Source: a bacterium
GTDB lineage: Bacteria; Desulfobacterota; Anaeroferrophillalia; Anaeroferrophillales; Anaeroferrophillaceae
Length of the DNA stretch: 6,798 nt
Direction: 5' to 3'
NCBI GenBank assembly: GCA_029940125.1
Contig: JAOZRP010000128.1
Coordinates: 1 to 6,798, forward strand
Positions 1 to 6,018 of the stretch are shown one piece after another. The notes under the pieces are model-generated. The model was given only the letters and a program-made list of their open reading frames with translations, had not been told where the DNA came from and searched no databases. Every line of letters begins with the position of its first letter. Position 1 is the first letter of the stretch. The translations under genes and the position numbers were made by a program.

Positions 1-1
1 A

Positions 2-38
2 CTCTTTTCAGTACCCCCTTGAGGGGTGTAAAAAAGAG
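2..38. repeat. imperfect inverted repeat at left edge
   Basis: CTCTTTT at 2-8 pairs with AAAAGAG at 32-38. Inside it, GTACCCC at 11-17 pairs with GGGGTGT at 23-29 with two G.U wobbles. A 2x2 internal loop separates the stems and the apical loop is CTTGA. No T-tract follows on either strand, so this is not a typical terminator. It may be a structure in an upstream transcript, or chance if the 3-119 frame is coding. Confidence 0.4.
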
Positions 39-119
39 AACTACTTAACCATGAAGCAGATGAAGAGCGAAGAATTGCTCATTGAACTTCATGCCCTTCA
101 ATTCTTCATGGTAAAATAG
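3..119 (+). CDS. possible C-terminal tail of an upstream gene, cut by left edge
   Basis: This frame is open from the left edge for 38 codons to a TAG at 117-119. Its translation ends ...EELLIELHALQFFMVK, which could be the C-terminus of a real protein. The other two forward frames hit stops at 20-22 and 46-48. An internal ATG at 51 would give only a 22-residue peptide, and the AGAGAA about 10 nt before it is a weak ribosome site. I do not recognise the protein. A 38-codon open run can occur by chance, and the segment also holds several inverted repeats, so it may be non-coding leader. If real, the gene ends 67 bp before aroC and could be in the same operon. Confidence 0.3.
   Translation, partial: SFQYPLEGCKKENYLTMKQMKSEELLIELHALQFFMVK
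49..111. repeat. nested inverted repeats upstream of aroC
   Basis: CCATGAAG at 49-56 is the exact reverse complement of CTTCATGG at 104-111. GAAGAATTG at 69-77 is the exact reverse complement of CAATTCTTC at 99-107. The right-hand arms overlap, so the two pairings exclude each other. They could form alternative hairpins in a transcript entering aroC, or be incidental to coding sequence. Confidence 0.4.
88..117 (+). promoter_or_regulatory. possible aroC promoter (extended -10)
   Basis: TAAAAT at 112-117 matches the sigma70 -10 box at five of six positions and is preceded by TGG, which forms an extended -10 (TGn). The best -35 at an 18-bp spacing is a poor TTCATG at 88-93. A start near 124 would give an aroC leader of about 60 nt. 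The match is moderate and overlaps the possible upstream tail. Confidence 0.3.
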
Positions 120-186
120 AATTTTGACTGCGAGCAGCGTCCGTGTTGGCGATGAGCACTGACAAATCAAGAGGAACTGAACTATT

Positions 187-1353
187 ATGCTGACCTACCT
201 GACCGCCGGGGAATCCCATGGTCCCCAGCTCACTGCCATCATTTCCGGCATTCCTGCCAATCTGCCGCTCAATGAAGAGCAGATCAACCATGACCTTTGC
301 CGGCGACAGCAGGGCTATGGCCGCGGCCAGCGCATGCAGATAGAAACCGATCAGGTCTCCTTTCAATCCGGGGTGCGATTCGGCAAAACGACCGGCAATC
401 CTTTAACCCTGGTGATTAAAAATAAGGACTGGAGCAACTGGCGGCAGGAAATGTCCACTTTGGCTGCCGATGCCGACCAGAGTCGTCCAGTCACCCATCC
501 CCGGCCTGGACACGCCGACCTGGCCGGCTGCCTCAAATTCAACCAGCGGGACGCCCGCAACATCCTCGAGCGCTCCAGCGCCAGGGAAACTGCCATCCGG
601 GTCGCCGTCGGCGCGGTATGCAAAGCCCTGCTTCAACATTTCACGGTTAAAATTTTTTCCTACGTCATCAGCATCGGCGAACATGAACTTGGACCAGAAA
701 TCCGGCAGCAGGATGATGAACAGCTGGCGCTCATGGCGGAGGAATCGCCTTTCCGGGTTCCGGATCCCCAACTGGAAAAAAAGCTCAAAAAGGTGGTGGA
801 CAAGGCAAAACAGGAAGGTGACAGCCTGGGAGGATGTTTTCGCGTCGTCGCCCGGGGACTGCCGCCGGGCATCGGCAGCCACATCCAATATGAAAACAAG
901 CTGGACGGCCGCCTGGCCCAGGCAGTGATGAGCATCCAGGCAATAAAAGGGGTGGAAATCGGCCTGGGGTTCGAAGCGGCGCGGACCCCGGGTTCCCGGG
1001 TCCATGACGAGATACATTATGCACAGGACCGGGGATTTTATCACCTGAGCAACAATGCCGGCGGCATTGAAGGCGGCATCAGCAACGGCGAAGACATTAT
1101 CGTTACGGCGGCAATGAAACCGATCCCCACCCTTTACCGGCCGCTGCAGTCAGTTGACCTGGCCAGCAAGCAATCCTTCCAGGCCTCGGTTGAACGGTCT
1201 GACACCTGTGCCGTGCCGGCCGCCGCGGTGGTCGGCGAAGCAGCGGTGGCCATTGAAATAGCCAGGTTGTTCCTGGAAAAATTCGGCGGGGACTTCATTG
1301 AAGAAACCACGGCTCACTACCAGAAGTATATCGATCATCTGCGTTTATTTTAG
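187..1353 (+). CDS. aroC: chorismate synthase
   Basis: Chorismate synthase converts 5-enolpyruvylshikimate-3-phosphate to chorismate, the last shared step of aromatic biosynthesis. It is cytosolic and uses reduced FMN as cofactor. The 388-residue protein has the usual full bacterial length. It opens with MLTYLTAGESHGP, which carries the first conserved His (H11). RPGHADLAG holds the second (H109). The family block ARNILERSSARETA lies at about 123-136, a glycine-rich NNAGGIEGGISNG at 289-301, and RSDTCAVP near 337-344. The ATG at 187 is supported by the standard family N-terminus and by GAGGA at 171-175, 11 nt upstream, which is slightly long. aroK follows after 43 bp, so the pair is probably co-transcribed. 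Long antisense frames here are shadows. Confidence 0.97.
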   Translation: MLTYLTAGESHGPQLTAIISGIPANLPLNEEQINHDLCRRQQGYGRGQRMQIETDQVSFQSGVRFGKTTGNPLTLVIKNKDWSNWRQEMSTLAADADQSRPVTHPRPGHADLAGCLKFNQRDARNILERSSARETAIRVAVGAVCKALLQHFTVKIFSYVISIGEHELGPEIRQQDDEQLALMAEESPFRVPDPQLEKKLKKVVDKAKQEGDSLGGCFRVVARGLPPGIGSHIQYENKLDGRLAQAVMSIQAIKGVEIGLGFEAARTPGSRVHDEIHYAQDRGFYHLSNNAGGIEGGISNGEDIIVTAAMKPIPTLYRPLQSVDLASKQSFQASVERSDTCAVPAAAVVGEAAVAIEIARLFLEKFGGDFIEETTAHYQKYIDHLRLF

Positions 1354-1396
1354 CTTGACTTTTTCCACTCCCGGCTGACTGATACGGACAAAACCA

Positions 1397-1945
1397 TTGC
1401 TGATGAACATTGAGCGGCATCTCATTCTTATCGGCTTCATGGGCTCGGGAAAATCCTCGGTGGGCAGGGAACTGGCGAAGATACTGCAGCAGCCCTTTAT
1501 TGATCTCGATGAATACATTGAACAACAAACGGGATTAACCATTGCCAACATCTTCGCTCAACAGGGAGAAGATGTCTTCCGTCAGCTGGAAACACGATTT
1601 CTAAAAGAAGTCCTGAAAAATCCTCCCCACATAGTGTCCACCGGCGGCGGCACCATCATCAGTGAAGAAAATCGCCGGCTGATGGAAGCTTCAGGATACG
1701 TTGTTTTCCTGGACGCCGGCTGGGAAACCCTGGCAGAAAGAACGGCATCAAGCTGTTCACGCCCCCTGCTGTACCCCTCAGGGAAAACGGCGGCGGACAA
1801 ACAGTTCAGACACCAAAAAATAAAGGACCTTCTCAATGAAAGAAGGCCCTTTTATGAAAGGTGTCATATAAAGATTATTACCGACAACCTGTCGATTCAC
1901 CAGGCAGCACGAAAGATCATCCAGCAGCTGCTTCAAACCGATTAA
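1397..1945 (+). CDS. aroK: shikimate kinase
   Basis: Shikimate kinase transfers phosphate from ATP to the 3-hydroxyl of shikimate, two steps before chorismate synthase. The 182-residue protein matches the small single-domain family. Visible motifs are Walker A GFMGSGKSS (residues 13-21), the shikimate-binding DLD (36-38), STGGGT (81-86), the lid segment with R122, and ERRPFYER (148-155). The start is uncertain: TTG at 1397 or the in-frame ATG at 1403. A weak GGA at 1386-1388 is better spaced for the TTG, but both give essentially the same protein. It lies 43 bp after aroC. I found no convincing + strand terminator after its stop. The codons for residues 142-152 contain a hairpin that looks like a terminator for the opposite strand. 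aroL is an alternative name; sequence alone does not separate the two. Confidence 0.95.
   Translation: MLMNIERHLILIGFMGSGKSSVGRELAKILQQPFIDLDEYIEQQTGLTIANIFAQQGEDVFRQLETRFLKEVLKNPPHIVSTGGGTIISEENRRLMEASGYVVFLDAGWETLAERTASSCSRPLLYPSGKTAADKQFRHQKIKDLLNERRPFYERCHIKIITDNLSIHQAARKIIQQLLQTD
1814..1852 (-). terminator. candidate terminator of secG transcript, inside aroK
   Basis: Read on the - strand, AAAGGGCCTTCT (1852-1841) pairs with AGAAGGTCCTTT (1833-1822) across a 7-nt loop. The stem has 12 pairs including one G.U, and is followed by ATTTTTT ending near 1815. That is the form of an intrinsic terminator. On the + strand the G.U position becomes an A.C mismatch and only TTTT follows, so the element looks directed to the - strand. 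It lies about 137 nt past the secG stop, so the secG 3' end would be antisense to the end of aroK. No better terminator is visible between 1852 and 1989. Confidence 0.6.
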
Positions 1946-1988
1946 ACAGCCCTCCGGCCGGACATCCTCCCGCGCAGCCATCTATTTT

Positions 1989-2417
1989 CTACTCGGTCTT
2001 TTTCTCCCTGGCTTTTTCTGGCACCGCTGCTGCCGGTGGCTGGACGTCAGCCTGCGGTTTGGCCTTTTCAGCCTTGACGTTCTTGTCAACCACGGCTGGA
2101 GCCGCCGGCTGGGCCGGTTGAGCCGGGGTTGAAATGGGCGCTGCCGGTTTTGCCGGCGTATAGCCTTCCATCACTGTTCCCTTTACCCGGTGGGCCGAGC
2201 TGATCGTTAAGGACAGGGAAGTCAACATGAAAATAGTTGCTGCTATGGTGGTCAAACGGGTGAAAAACTTGCTCGACCCCGAGCTGCCAAACAATGTCTG
2301 GCTGCTGCCGGCCCCAAAAGCAGCCCCCATGCCGGCACCGGTGCCGGTTTGCAGCAGGATGATAAAAATCAAGGCAAAGGAAACAATCACATGCAAAACA
2401 ATGATAAAAGTCGTCAA
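1989..2417 (-). CDS. secG: preprotein translocase subunit SecG
   Basis: SecG is the small accessory subunit of the SecYEG channel in the inner membrane. The 142-residue protein shows the family layout: a first membrane helix at about 3-22, the conserved glycine-rich loop with QTGTGAGMGAAFG and SQTLFGSSG (about 23-47), and a second helix at about 55-73. After residue 86 comes a roughly 55-residue tail rich in Pro, Ala and Lys (PAKPAAP, PAQPAQPAAP, EKAREKK) that makes it longer than the roughly 110-residue E. coli protein. The start is TTG at 2417, supported by a strong GGAGGA seven nucleotides upstream and by a helix beginning immediately. The gene is 102 bp after tpiA and has its own promoter candidate, so it may be read both from there and by read-through. 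Confidence 0.93.
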   Translation of the reverse strand: MTTFIIVLHVIVSFALIFIILLQTGTGAGMGAAFGAGSSQTLFGSSGSSKFFTRLTTIAATIFMLTSLSLTISSAHRVKGTVMEGYTPAKPAAPISTPAQPAQPAAPAVVDKNVKAEKAKPQADVQPPAAAVPEKAREKKTE

Positions 2418-2423
2418 GGCTTT

Positions 2424-2430
2424 CTCCTCC
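2424..2430 (-). promoter_or_regulatory. strong ribosome site fixing a TTG start for secG
   Basis: On the - strand GGAGGAG (2430-2424) precedes the TTG at 2417. The GGAGGA core sits seven nucleotides away, near ideal spacing. No ATG lies in a usable position, so this site decides the non-ATG start. Confidence 0.8.
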
Positions 2431-2450
2431 GAAAATTTTAAAGGCCTGAA

Positions 2451-2479
2451 TTTCTAGCAGTTAATCCGCCGAAAGTCAA
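2451..2479 (-). promoter_or_regulatory. probable secG promoter
   Basis: On the - strand TTGACT (2479-2474) is followed after exactly 17 bp by TAGAAA (2456-2451). A TGC just before it makes an extended -10. The -35 matches consensus at five of six positions and the -10 at four. The predicted start near 2444 gives a leader of about 27 nt ending in the GGAGGA site. The location in the tpiA-secG gap suggests separate control of secG. Confidence 0.55.
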
Positions 2480-2519
2480 GCCTTAAGCGCTTCAACCCAT
2501 GATTGATGGCGAAAGATGA

Positions 2520-3272
2520 TCAAACACTTTCAGCAATCCGGGCAAAATCTTCCGGGTTCAGGGAAGCACCGCCAACCAGGACGCCATTGATCTCATCCTC
2601 AGCCAGCAGGCCGGGAGCATTTGCCGGTTTGACGCTGCCGCCATAGAGAATAGGAACATCCTCCCCTTTGCCATCAACGGCCAGAGAACGCAGACATTGA
2701 CGAATAAACTGATGCATGCTCCTGGCATCGTCAACCGTCGCCGTTTTCCCGGTGCCGATGGCCCAAACCGGCTCATAGGCAATCATCAACCGCCCATCAG
2801 GAACAACTTCGTCAAGCCCCTGCCGCAGCTGCTTCTCAACCACCGTCCCGGCGGCATCAGCTTCCCGCTGCGCCAGGGTTTCCCCAACGCAGAGGATGGG
2901 AACAAGACCCGCGGCCAACACCGCTTTCACTTTCTGGTTAAGAAAATTATCCTGTTCCCCAAAAAGCGCCCGCCGCTCGGAATGACCAACCAGAACATGG
3001 CTGACGCCGACATCGACAAGCATGGCCAAAGAAGTTTCCCCGGTATAGGCTCCCTCGCCGCCGGGGTGGCAGTTTTGGGCCGCCAGGGCAATGCCGGCTT
3101 CCCGGCAGCGGGCAGCCATGGAAGCCAGCAGAGTGAAATTGGGGGCCAGAATCAACGAACATTTCTCCATCATTTCCCGGTGGCACCGGGGAACAAAGGC
3201 ATCCAGAAACGCCAATCCATCGGTCATGGTTTTGTACATTTTCCAGTTGCCGGCAATGATTTTCCGCTTCAT
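2520..3272 (-). CDS. tpiA: triosephosphate isomerase
   Basis: This enzyme interconverts dihydroxyacetone phosphate and glyceraldehyde 3-phosphate as a cytosolic TIM-barrel dimer. The 250-residue length is typical. Catalytic residues are all present: N9 and K11 in GNWKM, H97 in VLVGHSERR, and E167 in AYEPVWAIGTG. The mobile phosphate-gripping loop follows E167, and the phosphate-binding YGGSVKP (about 210-216) and LVGGASL (about 232-238) segments are intact. The ATG at 3272 begins the standard MKRKIIAGNWKM. The purine-rich GGGGGAGGG directly before it serves as ribosome site, with rather short spacing. It is 46 bp after pgk on the same strand and almost certainly co-transcribed with it. It supplies the substrate used by Gap, encoded upstream. 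Confidence 0.97.
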   Translation of the reverse strand: MKRKIIAGNWKMYKTMTDGLAFLDAFVPRCHREMMEKCSLILAPNFTLLASMAARCREAGIALAAQNCHPGGEGAYTGETSLAMLVDVGVSHVLVGHSERRALFGEQDNFLNQKVKAVLAAGLVPILCVGETLAQREADAAGTVVEKQLRQGLDEVVPDGRLMIAYEPVWAIGTGKTATVDDARSMHQFIRQCLRSLAVDGKGEDVPILYGGSVKPANAPGLLAEDEINGVLVGGASLNPEDFARIAESV

Positions 3273-3284
3273 CCCTCCCCCTTT

Positions 3285-3317
3285 TTTTGCCTTTGACCTT
3301 TAACCTTTTGCCTTTGA
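3285..3317. repeat. 12-bp direct repeat in pgk-tpiA gap
   Basis: TTTTGCCTTTGA occurs at 3285-3296 and again at 3306-3317, a period of 21 bp, with a related CCTTTAACC between. On the coding strand this is a purine-rich tract of AAAGG units leading into the tpiA ribosome site. It fills most of the 46-bp pgk-tpiA gap. Confidence 0.6.
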
Positions 3318-3318
3318 T

Positions 3319-4521
3319 CTAATCACAGGTTTCCCGATCCAGAGCCGCAATCGCCGGCAGGGTTCCCCCTTCCAGCAGTTTCAGAAAGGCTCCGCCGCCG
3401 GTAGAAATATAGGATATCCGGTCCATTTCTCCCGCCTTATGAACGGCGACATCGGTGTCCCCGCCACCGACAATGGTCAGGGCGTAGGTATTGGCAACAT
3501 TATGCACCATGGCCAGGGTTCCCCGGCTGAAGGCATCTATTTCAAACGCCCCCATGGGTCCGTTCCAAATGATGGTTTTGGCATTTTGGAGCACTTCATT
3601 GAAAAGCGTCGTGGTTGCCGGACCAATGTCGAGTCCCATCCAGTCCTTGGGAATCTCCTGCACCGGCATCACCTTGGTATCCGCGTCCGGGGTCATGCGG
3701 TTGCCGGCCACGCAATCCACCGGCAGATAAAAACGGACACCTTTATCAATGGCCTGCTGAAATATCCTTCCAGCCTGTTCAACCATATCATCTTCAACCA
3801 GGGATTTACCCAAACCAAAACCCATGGCTTTCAGGAAGGTAAAAGCCATCGCCCCGCCAACCACAATTTTATCCACCCGGTTGATGAGATTTTCCAAGGC
3901 GCCCAACTTGCTGGACACCTTGGCCCCACCGACAATGGCCACCACCGGCCGCAGGGGATTGTCCAGGGCCCGATGGAAGTAATTCAACTCATCTTTCATT
4001 AAAAAACCGGCAAAACGATGGGGAAGGTATTCGGTAATCCCCACCACCGACGCATGAGCCCGATGGGCAGTGGCAAAAGCGTCATTGACATACAAATCCA
4101 TTCCTTCAGCCAGGGCCCGGGAAAATTCAGGATCGTTGCTGGTTTCTCCCGGGTAAAAACGCAGGTTTTCAAGCAGGATAACCGTACCGGGGGCAACCTC
4201 ATCCAAGGTTTTCCGCACACTGGAACCAATGCAGTCGGACAGGAAAACAACATCCTTTTTCAACAGCCGGCTTAAACGCTTGGCCACTGGGGCCAGGGAA
4301 AACTTCGGCACCACCGAACCCTTGGGACGCCCCATGTGGGAAGCAATCACCACCACCAGGTCTTCATCCAGGAGAGCATTGATAGTCGGCAGAACCCGAC
4401 GAATGCGAACATCATCAGTAATGTTGCCGCTGTCATCCAGGGGTACGTTAAAATCCACCCGGACAAAAGCCTTTTTCCCCTCCAGATCCTGATTCTTCAG
4501 CTCATCGACAAAACATATCAT
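3319..4521 (-). CDS. pgk: phosphoglycerate kinase
   Basis: Phosphoglycerate kinase exchanges phosphate between 1,3-bisphosphoglycerate and ADP, directly after the Gap reaction. The 400-residue protein has the normal two-domain length. The N-terminal substrate domain shows FVRVDFNVPL (R21, D23, N25), SHMGRP (61-66), LLENLRFYPGE (R121) and TAHRAH (R154). The C-terminal nucleotide domain shows GGAKVSSKLG (198-207), WNGPMGAFE (319-327) and GGGDTDVA (352-359), followed by STGGGAFL (373-380). The ATG at 4521 has AGGAGA seven nucleotides upstream. It leads the pgk-tpiA-secG run. A 329-bp gap separates it from gap, so it probably has its own promoter or a processed leader. Confidence 0.98.
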   Translation of the reverse strand: MICFVDELKNQDLEGKKAFVRVDFNVPLDDSGNITDDVRIRRVLPTINALLDEDLVVVIASHMGRPKGSVVPKFSLAPVAKRLSRLLKKDVVFLSDCIGSSVRKTLDEVAPGTVILLENLRFYPGETSNDPEFSRALAEGMDLYVNDAFATAHRAHASVVGITEYLPHRFAGFLMKDELNYFHRALDNPLRPVVAIVGGAKVSSKLGALENLINRVDKIVVGGAMAFTFLKAMGFGLGKSLVEDDMVEQAGRIFQQAIDKGVRFYLPVDCVAGNRMTPDADTKVMPVQEIPKDWMGLDIGPATTTLFNEVLQNAKTIIWNGPMGAFEIDAFSRGTLAMVHNVANTYALTIVGGGDTDVAVHKAGEMDRISYISTGGGAFLKLLEGGTLPAIAALDRETCD

Positions 4522-4629
4522 CGTGGTTTCTCCTTTTGCAGCACCGGCAAGAAAAACGTTTGTCGGTTGTCAGCTTTCTGCTCTCCATTTCACCTAGATT
4601 CAAGTCATTTAATAACCATTTAAATCAAG

Positions 4630-4657
4630 CTTTTAGCATTCAGCCATTAACTTTCAA
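4630..4657 (-). promoter_or_regulatory. possible pgk promoter
   Basis: On the - strand TTGAAA (4657-4652) is followed after 16 bp by TAAAAG (4635-4630), with TGC before it as an extended -10. The -35 matches at five of six positions and the -10 at four. A start near 4623 would leave a pgk leader of about 100 nt. The match is moderate and the region is AT-rich, so a chance hit is possible. Confidence 0.35.
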
Positions 4658-4663
4658 GGCAAT

Positions 4664-4758
4664 GATTGGCGCATGTTTCCTATCGCAAACCGTCACCTTT
4701 CAGGTCTTGCAGCTTTATGAAGCCTGATGTTTTGACTTGTTAAAGCTAAACGCCAATC
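4664..4758. repeat. competing inverted repeats in pgk leader region
   Basis: GATTGGCG at 4664-4671 is the exact reverse complement of CGCCAATC at 4751-4758. Inside, AGCTTTA (4711-4717) pairs exactly with TAAAGCT (4741-4747). Alternatively CAGG and CTT (4701-4704, 4706-4708) pair with AAG and CCTG (4720-4726) around one bulged base. The two inner pairings exclude each other. I do not recognise a known riboswitch. Confidence 0.4.
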
Positions 4759-4850
4759 GCTCAACTTAAGAATCGCTTGCTTTTCCAGCCTGGCATTGAA
4801 AGCTGATTGTCGGAACCGTTCATCAAAAAACAAACCGCTCCGGATGAATA

Positions 4851-5870
4851 TTATCCAAGCCCTGTTTCCGCCGCCACATAAGCAGTCAGGTCATTGAGCC
4901 GGTTGGCATACCCCCACTCGTTGTCATACCAGGCCATCACCTTGACCATGGTGCCACCTATCACGTTGGTCAACTCGGCATCAATAATGGAGGAAAAAGG
5001 ATTGTGGTTGTAGTCAATGGAAACCAGCGGTTCATCGGAAACCATCAAAATTCCAGCCAGCGGTCCCGCGGCCGCCTGACGGAAAGCATCGTTTACCGCC
5101 TCGGCAGAGGTTTCCTTTTCAACCTCGACCACGAGATCCACGATCGAAACATCTGGGGTCGGCACCCGGACCGCCAATCCGTCAAGTTTGCCTTTCAACT
5201 GGGGAAGCACCAGCCCGACAGCCGCCGCCGCCCCGGTTGTCGTGGGAATCATGGACATGGCTGCCGCCCTGGCCCGCCGCAGATCCTTATGCCGGGAATC
5301 CAGAATCTGCTGATCCCTGGTATAGGAATGGATGGTGGTCATCATCCCGCGAACAATGCCAAAATTTTCCAGCAGAACCTTGGCAGCCGGCGCCAGGCAG
5401 TTGGTGGTGCAGGACGCATTGGAGACCACAAAGTGTTTTTCCGGGTTGAAATCGCCCTGGTTGACGCCCATCACGATGGTGGTGTCCGCCTGCTTCACCG
5501 GTGCGGACACTACCACCCGCTTCACCCCGGCATCAAGAAAAACCGCCGCCTTGTCCCGCTGCCGATACAAGCCGGAACATTCCATCACGATATCCACACC
5601 CAGATCCTTCCAGGGCACCTTCAGGGGATCACGCCCGGCAATCAACCGAATTTCCTTACCATTGACCGTCAACATCTTATCGCCGGGGACCACTTCCGCG
5701 TCAAGGGTTCCGGAAACCGAATCATATTTCAGCAAGTGAGCCATGGTCCTGGCATCATCAGTGGTACTGACAATCGCCCGAAAATCAAATCGGTCGTCAT
5801 TCACCGCGGCCCGCAGGGAATCCCTGCCTATCCGACCAAAGCCATTTACCGCTACTTTTACTGCCGCCAT
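4851..5870 (-). CDS. gap: glyceraldehyde-3-phosphate dehydrogenase (type I, phosphorylating)
   Basis: This enzyme oxidises glyceraldehyde 3-phosphate with phosphate and NAD(P) to 1,3-bisphosphoglycerate in the cytosol. The 339-residue protein is full length. It has the Rossmann start VNGFGRIGR (9-17), catalytic SNASCTTNCLAP with C154, H181 in TTIHSYT, and the C-terminal AWYDNEWGY (313-321). Cofactor residues are unusual. The position of the NAD-selecting Asp (usual ND in AINDLTD) is S35-T36, and the usual Leu-Pro before HKDLRRAR is S192-R193. NADP or dual use is therefore plausible but inferred. The ATG at 5870 has GGAGG six nucleotides upstream. The gene is read from a promoter fused to the ccsB terminator through a structured leader, and pgk follows 329 bp downstream. 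Confidence 0.96.
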   Translation of the reverse strand: MAAVKVAVNGFGRIGRDSLRAAVNDDRFDFRAIVSTTDDARTMAHLLKYDSVSGTLDAEVVPGDKMLTVNGKEIRLIAGRDPLKVPWKDLGVDIVMECSGLYRQRDKAAVFLDAGVKRVVVSAPVKQADTTIVMGVNQGDFNPEKHFVVSNASCTTNCLAPAAKVLLENFGIVRGMMTTIHSYTRDQQILDSRHKDLRRARAAAMSMIPTTTGAAAAVGLVLPQLKGKLDGLAVRVPTPDVSIVDLVVEVEKETSAEAVNDAFRQAAAGPLAGILMVSDEPLVSIDYNHNPFSSIIDAELTNVIGGTMVKVMAWYDNEWGYANRLNDLTAYVAAETGLG

Positions 5871-5901
5871 TTTTCGCCTCCACTTCCATAAGTTAAAGAG
5901 T

Positions 5902-5933
5902 GTTGAACAGGAAACACCTGTTTCCTGGTCAAC
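5902..5933. repeat. near-perfect dyad upstream of gap
   Basis: Bases 5902-5916 pair with 5919-5933 at 14 of 15 positions around a central CC; the only mismatch is 5907/5928. As RNA it would fold into a hairpin with a 4-nt loop. The core is GGAAAC-ACCT-GTTTCC on the + strand. It ends 32 bp before the gap ATG. No T-tract follows, so it is not a normal terminator; an operator or a leader hairpin fits better. Confidence 0.8.
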
Positions 5934-5960
5934 GCTTTCAGCAGTCAGCTTTCAGCTTTC
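5934..5960 (+). repeat. short GCTTTC repeat cluster
   Basis: GCTTTC occurs three times at 5934-5939, 5948-5953 and 5955-5960. The last two form a tandem AGCTTTC heptamer. The longer unit GTCAGCTTTC (5944-5953) recurs at 4569-4578, and a near copy lies on the other strand near 4796-4812. Confidence 0.6.
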
Positions 5961-6018
5961 GGTAAAAACATTGGAAAAACAAGTTCAAGCCAAGGGCTAA
6001 AGGCCGACAGCTGACAAC

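Larger units (their letters stand above)
4522..4850 (-). other. gap-pgk intergenic region, 329 bp
   Basis: I see no credible gene here; the short + strand frames look random. It is more AT-rich than the flanking genes. On the - strand, directly after the gap stop, a tiny CCG-GAG-CGG hairpin is followed by TTTGTTTTTT (about 4837-4821). That is at most a weak gap terminator, so read-through into pgk is possible. Farther on are a set of competing inverted repeats (4664-4758) and a promoter candidate (4630-4657). Short GTCAGCTTTC-type repeats lie near both ends. Confidence 0.6.

Noticed and set aside
124..129. TTGACT before aroC as a -35 box
   Set aside because: No acceptable -10 hexamer lies 15-19 bp downstream.
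403..1044. Long - strand open frame of 213 codons opposite aroC
   Set aside because: It lies wholly within a clear chorismate synthase and has no recognisable motifs. It is a codon-bias shadow.
1355..1360. TTGACT just after the aroC stop as an aroK promoter
   Set aside because: The matching -10 positions read as GC-rich or poor hexamers, and the 43-bp gap fits simple co-transcription.
1954..1961. CCGGCCGG palindrome between aroK and secG as a shared terminator
   Set aside because: It is only eight bases, leaves no loop for a stable hairpin, and has no T-tract on either side.
1861..2121. + strand frame spanning the aroK end and the secG tail
   Set aside because: It overlaps aroK in another frame and the complement of the secG Pro/Ala tail. 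It has no ribosome site and looks like low-complexity shadow.
3439..4002. + strand frame of 187 codons opposite pgk
   Set aside because: It is fully antisense to an intact phosphoglycerate kinase, and no motif is visible.
4522..4850. Known riboswitch or tRNA in the gap-pgk interval
   Set aside because: No recognisable aptamer core, cloverleaf or CCA end was found on either strand.
5004..5891. Long + strand open frame of 295 codons opposite gap
   Set aside because: It mirrors the gap coding frame, and its translation is rich in His, Gly and Arg with no family features. It is a shadow of gap.
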